Source: Nigrospora sphaerica (lineage: Eukaryota; Ascomycota; Sordariomycetes; Amphisphaeriales; Apiosporaceae). Taken from it: a stretch of 64,000 bases of DNA. The stretch lies in the NCBI GenBank assembly GCA_018287875.1, contig JAGVVL010000015.1:868001-932000 (forward strand). Direction: 5' to 3'. A model generated the notes under the pieces. That model did no database searches. It was not told where the DNA came from and worked only from the letters and a program-made list of their open reading frames with translations. Position 1 is the first letter of the stretch; each line of letters starts with the position of its first letter. Both the position numbers and the translations under genes were made by a program. This document shows, piece after piece, positions 60,865 through 64,000 of this stretch.

Positions 60865-62185
60865 ATGTCGCAGTCACAAACCAGCCAAGCCTCCACCACA
60901 AGCGAACAATACGCCGTCTCCTGTCTCCGAGGCGGCCAAGAAGCAAGGTAATTGACTGGCAGTAGCAGATCCAGGAGAAACAGCTATAGGTTTGAACAAG
61001 GGAAGCGGCTAAGCACCCTTTCTTCAAAGATCCGACGATGTCTTTGCTGCTATCATGGGCGTAACTGGCTCTGGCAAATCGTCTTTCACCCAAAGCTGTT
61101 CGGGTGAGCCTGTCGAGATTGGGGACGAACTTCATTCCTGTAAAGGTGCAGGTTCCTATCGAAGGGCATTCGAATGACTTCGATCTCGTATAGGCACGCA
61201 AGAAGTGGCCATCTACGCGTACAAACAGTTCAGCGGCCGCAGCGTATATCTTATCGACACTCCGGGCTTTGATGACAGCGACCGAGCCGACACAGATGTC
61301 CTACGAGATATTGCCGCTTGAATGACCGACTCTTATAAGGAGGAGGTCCTGCTAAGCGGTATCATCTACGTGCACCGCATCAGTGATAACCGTGTGGGAG
61401 GCTCCGCCAAAAGGAACCTGTTGCTGTTTCGGAAGCTGTGCGGCAATGATGCGCTGAAGAAAGTCATGCTGGTATCAACCAGGTGGGATGAATTCCCGAT
61501 GGTCGAAGCAGAGAAGCGCGAGAGACAGTTGATGGGGGATGGCCATTTTTGGGCGGACATGATTGAAAAGGGTAGCGGTGTGCGTCGCCATTTCAACTCG
61601 GCGCATTCAGCGCGCCAAATCGTTGACGAGATAGCTGGGCCTGGCGAGAAGATCACCCTAACCATTCAGGACGAGATGATGAACCAGAAACGCGAGCTCG
61701 ATCAGACCTCTGCCGGACAAGAGCTGCAAGGCGAGCTGGTGGCGAACGAGGCAAAGTGGCAGGCTGAGAGGGAAGAGCTGACGCGCGAGCTCGAGGAAGC
61801 CAGGCTTGCGCATGATCGTCAAACGATGGAGGAGCTTGAAAACGTCCGTGAGGAATACAACAAGAAGTTGGAGAAAGTAGGGAGGAGCATGCGCAACCTA
61901 CAGATCTCGCAGCAAAAACTTCATCAGGAGCGCATTGAGAAGCTAGAGCAGCGACTCAAGCAACGAGAGATGGTACACAGCGAGGAGCTCATGAGCGCTG
62001 AGGAAGCGAGAATCCAGGCACTAAAAGAGGAGAGACTCGACAGACAACGAGAGAGGCTTCGTCAGAGTGAAGTCGGAAGGCATAGCGAAGAGGAGGAAAG
62101 GCAGAAAGGGAAACGCAAGCAGCCACGGGAGGTCGAGGCTGGGGTTCGCGGCTCGTCGCCGTCCATCCGCCCAGCCCGCCGCTAG
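60865..62185 (+). pseudogene. AIG1/septin-like P-loop GTPase with coiled coil, interrupted by a stop codon
   Basis: Exons 60865-60947, 61030-61139 and 61194-62185 join in one phase. They carry G1 (MGVTGSGKSSF), CSGEPVEIGDELHSCT and G3 (LIDTPGFDD). At 61319-61321 an in-frame TGA follows RDIAA, exactly where relatives have Trp (IAAW-x-TDSY). The frame then continues without a break: MTDSYKEEVLLSGIIYVHRI, AKRNLLLFRKLCG, then a 250-residue highly charged coiled coil. The stop would leave a 106-residue fragment that ends inside the G domain. Translation from the ATG directly after the stop (61322) would lack G1-G3. I therefore call a pseudogene, although stop readthrough or a base-call error cannot be excluded. 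The family is uncharacterised, expanded and variable in filamentous fungi. The neighbouring minus-strand gene is a paralogue. Confidence 0.75.
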
Positions 62186-62728
62186 ACTGGCCAAGCACGT
62201 GGCGATCAGAGCCGCGTTCCGGCCATCGTTCTTCACATAACGAAAAATATCTAGACAAGAGTACGAGTGATGAACTACACGCCTTTCCACCCTGGATCTG
62301 GCATATTAGGAGACCACACACATGCTGCCGGCGATGACTGTAAACAGGTTCGCATTAGTCGGTTCCTTAAGCGGTCTTGCGTTTATCCGCCGTGAGGAAG
62401 AGAAAGCGTTCGTGGGTCACGAGGAGGTACCAAGCCGCCGACTTACTTGCTGCCATTGCGCCGGACGCGACGCCAGCGGCCACACCATTCGCCACGCCGT
62501 TCCGAATGTTTCCTTTCTTGGCTTTGAACTCGTCCAAGAGCATCTTGTACTCGTTGAGTTTCTCCCGCATGTCGCTTATCAGGGCATCCTGCTCCTTCTC
62601 TTCTTGCTCGAGACGCTTGGCCGACTCTCGATTCGATGGTCGGCGTACATTGAGCGGCGGAACCCTGTTGTTGTTCCTTATCTGCAAGACTTCCTTTAGT
62701 TCATCCTTCCCGTACCGGTCGGCTGCCC
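62186..62728. other. Tail-to-tail spacer of the two GTPase genes, with an out-of-frame remnant
   Basis: Minus strand 62684-62367 remains open and codes for a charged segment (RESAKRLEQEEKEQ, LISDMREKLNEYKMLL) and then GVAAGVASGAMAASK. This is the coiled-coil plus small-residue tail expected at the C terminus of these GTPases. It directly follows a perfect-looking intron (donor GTAAGG at 62732 side, TTGCAG before 62684). The splice, however, joins in the wrong frame and produces an immediate stop. I read it as a detached C-terminal remnant of the gene at 62729-63962, now 3' UTR. Confidence 0.5.
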
Positions 62729-63962
62729 TTACCGTTTTGCTCGTGCTTGGGGCATCTTCTTTCTTGCCACATCCTGCCGCAGCAGACGGACTGATTCTTC
62801 CATCTCGGCCAGCTGGTGGCTTTTCGACATCAGGTCCTGGTGGAATTTCCTTTCCACCTCCTCCACCCGGCTCTCGATGGCCTTCTGCTCGCGCTCATAA
62901 ATCGTCTCCAAAGTAGACTCCAAGAGCTGCATCTGAACATCCGTTGCCGCTACCTTCGACGCCAAGTCCTCTTGTAGTTCACTCAAGGACGAGGCATCTG
63001 CGTGCGCCTGGTCGTTCTTCTGCTTCTCTGCCGCGAACAGCGCACGGAGTTCCCTCAGCTCCATGTTGTGCTCCTCCCGAGCCTTCAAAATATCGCATCG
63101 CACCGCTTTTCCCGCCAGTGTTTCTTCGAGTGTTTTGTTCTCGTCGACAAGCTCCCGCTGGATTCGTAAGACCATGGGCGGCTGTGTGTCCACATACCCG
63201 AGTAAATGCGATACAATCTGGCGGGCAGATATAAATCCATGAATTTGGTTTTCGGCACCGTCCATGGCATGCCGGCTCAGCGTGGCGTCTTTGGACACCA
63301 TGGGGCCGAAGTAGCGCTCATTGGTGCGAAGGTCATCTTCCCGCGATACAAGGACGCCGCGTTCGGTAATGCTGCAGCGGCCGCGGGGCCACATGTTGGT
63401 CACCATGGCGAAGCGTGAGTACGAAGGTAGATCGCACATGGCCTGGAGCATAGCCACGTTACGTACGCTAGAGCCGCTCATACGAACATCCGTGATGCGC
63501 TGCAGGTAGGTGACACCATCGACATAGGCACCTCCTCTATATGACGCGCTGAGGTAGGTGCCCAGGCGTGCCAGCGTTTCCGCATCGGACCGATTCGTGT
63601 CATTGAAGCCAGGCGTGTGAATCAGATAGACGTGGCGGCCCTCCTCGTCTATATAATCAAGTATAGCCAGGGAATCCGTGCTACAAGTCGTGTCAGCGCA
63701 ACTGTGTAGCTGAAGGGCGGGGTGATGGACGAGGGGGTGACGAGAGGCATTGGTTGGGTAGGTACAGACAAGAGAAGAGACTGTGGCCTATATTGACCTC
63801 CTTTCCTGAGCATCTAGCCACGAATATACTTTTTCCCGCACCCGTCACCCCTGTAATGAGCACGATTCGATCATTCGGGGCGAGCTTCGTGATCCCAGTA
63901 AATGCGAAGAACCGCCACGCTTCCTCCTCGAGTTGTCTGCCCACTTCGGCCGGACTTTCCAT
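62729..63962 (-). CDS. AIG1/septin-like P-loop GTPase-family protein with coiled coil, altered G3
   Basis: Exons 63962-63766 and 63680-62729 give 382 aa. G1 is ITGVTGAGKSIF, followed by ARCSGKEVNIGHSLFSC. The G3 motif, DTPGF in the paralogue, reads LIHTPGFND: the magnesium/water-coordinating Asp is His. Then come YRGGAYVDGVTYLQRITDVRMSG, FAMVTNMW and a long coiled coil (NMELRELRALFAAEKQ, LLESTLETIYEREQKA, KFHQDLMSKSHQLAEMEES), ending KKMPQARAKR. The donor of the 85-bp intron is GTACCT at 63765, a weak but in-phase choice that adds one Leu relative to the paralogue. The ATG at 63962 is 38 nt from the window edge, so an upstream start cannot be excluded. GTP hydrolysis is doubtful given the His. 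Confidence 0.75.
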
Positions 63963-64000
63963 AGCAGTCGAGATATGCTACACAACATGTAATGTTGTTT

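Noticed and set aside
61319..61321. RIP as the cause of the nonsense codon
   Set aside because: RIP prefers CpA to TpA. Here the changed cytosine on the opposite strand would have been followed by C, and the surrounding gene shows no C-to-T load.
61322..62185. Treating the 287-codon frame as a complete gene starting at 61322
   Set aside because: It lacks G1 to G3, which are encoded in phase just upstream and separated only by the TGA. It is the 3' part of the interrupted gene.
1..64000. CRISPR arrays, insertion sequences, bacterial operons
   Set aside because: Spliced genes and eukaryotic tRNAs show nuclear fungal DNA. I saw no regularly spaced repeats and no transposase or reverse-transcriptase motifs.

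Overview
The window is nuclear DNA of a filamentous ascomycete, most likely a Sordariomycete. Genes carry short (50-240 bp) GT-AG introns with CTAAC/CTGAC-type branch sites, coding DNA is GC-rich, and the gene set is typical of Pezizomycotina: a QDE-2 type Argonaute, a TmpL-like protein, a CBM1 endoglucanase, a fungal rhodopsin-domain membrane protein and Mak32. I resolved 17 intact protein-coding genes, one interrupted gene and two tRNA genes. Exon joins were chosen so that the reading frame and recognised family motifs run through each junction. No RNA data were available, so UTRs and some starts are inferred.

Layout from left to right. 0.5-7.4 kb: DNA polymerase epsilon catalytic subunit. 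8.5-12 kb: a small secreted protein, an intron-containing tRNA-Tyr, a tRNA-Glu, and a Cys-rich single-pass membrane protein whose first exon is not resolved. 12.5-18.3 kb: a weakly supported hypothetical ORF, a calcineurin-like phosphoesterase, a Mak32-type pfkB protein and a rhodopsin-domain membrane protein. 21.1-23.3 kb: a secreted berberine-bridge-type FAD oxidase. After 4 kb without genes, 27.4-30.4 kb: a TmpL-like fusion of an adenylation domain to a six-helix flavoreductase-like module. 30.8-34.8 kb: thymidylate kinase and a KEN-box-bearing conserved protein. After another 3.6 kb gene-poor stretch, 38.5-39.8 kb: a GH5 endoglucanase with CBM1. 41.1-46.1 kb: a polyol dehydrogenase and a dihydroxyacetone-synthase/transketolase in divergent orientation. 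46.4-52.6 kb: histone chaperone Asf1 and the 3'-end processing factor Rna14. 56.6-59.7 kb: Argonaute, behind a long pyrimidine-rich leader. 60.9-64 kb: two convergent AIG1/septin-like P-loop GTPase genes with coiled coils, one broken by an in-frame stop and the other with an altered G3 motif and a C-terminal tail that is out of frame.

Most genes are independent housekeeping or lifestyle genes. The one apparent functional unit is the divergent polyol dehydrogenase / DHA-synthase pair, which share a 0.7 kb promoter and could feed ketopentose into transketolase-type C2 transfer. The FAD oxidase and the TmpL-like gene are 4 kb apart, and I see no further secondary-metabolism genes around them, so I do not call a biosynthetic cluster. 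The most unusual signals are the TmpL-like fusion, the polyol/DHAS pair, the decaying GTPase pair, the Mak32 Asp-to-Asn change and the spliced pyrimidine-rich leader inferred for Argonaute.
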